Of a DNA stretch of 6,826 nucleotides, positions 6,236 to 6,826 are shown in pieces. Source of the stretch: an uncultured Collinsella sp. (GTDB lineage Bacteria > Actinomycetota > Coriobacteriia > Coriobacteriales > Coriobacteriaceae); assembly GCA_958346935.1 (NCBI GenBank), contig CATVTM010000091.1:1-6826 (forward strand), written 5' to 3'. Position 1 is the stretch's first letter. Every line of letters starts with the position of its first letter. A program made the translations under genes and the position numbers. The notes below the pieces were generated by a model. The model was not told the DNA's origin. It made no database searches and was given only the letters and a program-made list of their open reading frames with translations.

Positions 6236-6703
6236 ATGGACGACCAAAACCAGAACAATATGTTTATGCCGACGCAGGGAGAAGATACTTCTACGCAGCC
6301 GCCACGGTTCCATCGCCCCCACATCTCGCAAGAGCCCATTAATGATCCTGAGCCCGATTATGTGACGAGAAATCGATATCAAACGCTCGAGGATGCCCAA
6401 ACGGGACGTAAACATATGGGCGTTGCCTCGGGAGACCCTGTATATCTGAAAGACGCACCATTATCTAAAAACAGCGCAGCTAGCGATGAGCCGATGAAAG
6501 CATCCGCCGCTCATCAACAAAGAGGGCCTCGACCCAAGCAAACCTTGACGCATTCGGCTCGCTATCTCGAAACGCCAAAACAGGGAAAATCAATCTTCGT
6601 TTCGTCAAGTAAACGACGCAAGCAGCATCAGCTGACAATTCTGCTTTTGATCATTGCGGCCATAGCAGTTGCCCTTGTTATACGATTTATTTTCTTTAAA
6701 TAA
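6236..6703 (+). CDS. Hypothetical protein with a C-terminal membrane anchor
   Basis: I do not recognise this 155-residue protein. Residues 1-120 are hydrophilic and rich in Gln, Pro, Asn, Ser and charged residues, with no predicted domain that I can name; they look largely disordered. A basic cluster SKRRKQHQ (125-132) is followed by a single strongly hydrophobic segment (about 133-154, LTILLLIIAAIAVALVIRFIFF), and the protein ends at Lys155. There is no N-terminal signal. By the positive-inside rule the long N-terminal part should face the cytoplasm, giving a tail-anchored topology. The start is supported by AAAGGG 4 nt upstream, a slightly short spacing. The gene diverges from hsp20 and is preceded by a possible leader peptide. 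Base use is visibly richer in A+T than in tilS or ftsH. The clean frame, the ribosome binding site and the protein-like layout support a real gene, but its function is unknown. Confidence 0.8.
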   Translation: MDDQNQNNMFMPTQGEDTSTQPPRFHRPHISQEPINDPEPDYVTRNRYQTLEDAQTGRKHMGVASGDPVYLKDAPLSKNSAASDEPMKASAAHQQRGPRPKQTLTHSARYLETPKQGKSIFVSSSKRRKQHQLTILLLIIAAIAVALVIRFIFFK

Positions 6704-6734
6704 AGGCTCAATACCAAAAACAACAAGATCGTCT

Positions 6735-6757
6735 GGTGTAATTGAGTCATTTACACC
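6735..6757. other. Small inverted repeat downstream of the tail-anchored protein gene
   Basis: GGTGTAA (6735-6741) and TTACACC (6751-6757) are perfect 7-bp inverted repeats with a 9-nt loop, 31 nt after the stop codon. There is no following T-run. It may stabilise the mRNA end or bind a protein; a stronger terminator hairpin follows within 20 nt. Confidence 0.35.
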
Positions 6758-6767
6758 CCGTAAACGC

Positions 6768-6800
6768 AAAAAAAGGGGGAGGCCGCGAGGCCTCCCCCTT
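6768..6800. terminator. Strong hairpin terminator at the right edge, probably bidirectional
   Basis: A perfect 12-bp stem (6773-6784 with 6789-6800) closes on a GCGA tetraloop of the stable GNRA class. Seven A residues (6768-6774) lie on its left, making a U-tract for transcripts arriving on the minus strand. It should therefore end a minus-strand gene entering from beyond the window. On the plus strand it lies 70 nt after the stop of the tail-anchored protein gene and is followed by CTTC, so it can probably end that transcript too. The design is the same as at 5458-5494. Confidence 0.88.
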
Positions 6801-6826
6801 CTTCAAGTCATCAGACGGCTCGGTGC

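Noticed and set aside
6801..6826. 3' end of a minus-strand gene at the right edge
   Set aside because: Minus-strand stops occur at 6803-6805 and 6811-6813, and the adjacent terminator suggests a gene there, but fewer than eight codons are visible, so neither the frame nor the product can be assigned.

Overview
The window looks like chromosomal core sequence from a high-GC Gram-positive bacterium. An actinobacterium of the class Coriobacteriia (Collinsella-like) is my best guess. This rests on the GC-rich coding sequence, the tilS-hpt-ftsH gene order and the general look of the proteins; it is an inference, because no rRNA or other marker is present.

Layout from left to right. Positions 1-29 hold the first codons of a minus-strand gene, probably a PLP-dependent aminotransferase, with a good ribosome binding site and a possible -10 box. 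Next come a 26-bp perfect inverted repeat (88-151) and a minus-strand terminator (158-195). The terminator closes a three-gene minus-strand cluster, given here in transcription order: tilS (tRNA-Ile lysidine synthetase, 4587-3046), hpt (hypoxanthine phosphoribosyltransferase, 2897-2349) and ftsH (membrane AAA+ zinc protease, 2347-209). hpt and ftsH are one base apart. tilS and hpt are 148 bp apart, and that gap contains a GC-rich hairpin and an extended -10 box, so hpt-ftsH may also have its own promoter.

A metallo-beta-lactamase-fold hydrolase of the YycJ/WalJ type (4636-5445, plus strand) diverges from tilS across only 48 bp. It converges on a minus-strand small heat-shock protein, Hsp20 (5958-5527), and the two share a strong hairpin terminator at 5458-5494.

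The last part (5959-6826) is visibly richer in A+T. It contains the divergent control region between hsp20 and a plus-strand gene of unknown function (6236-6703), whose product is a hydrophilic protein with one C-terminal membrane anchor. A 10-codon open frame with a near-ideal ribosome binding site (6195-6227) lies just before this gene, and its stop codon overlaps the gene's own ribosome binding site. A second strong hairpin terminator lies at the right edge.

How the genes fit together: tilS, hpt and ftsH are a conserved housekeeping set for tRNA decoding, purine salvage and membrane protein quality control. Hsp20 adds a second, separately transcribed proteostasis gene. I see no phage, CRISPR, toxin-antitoxin, insertion-sequence or biosynthetic cluster. 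The least explained parts are the leader-frame/tail-anchored-protein unit, the hsp20 upstream region and the palindromic repeat at the left.
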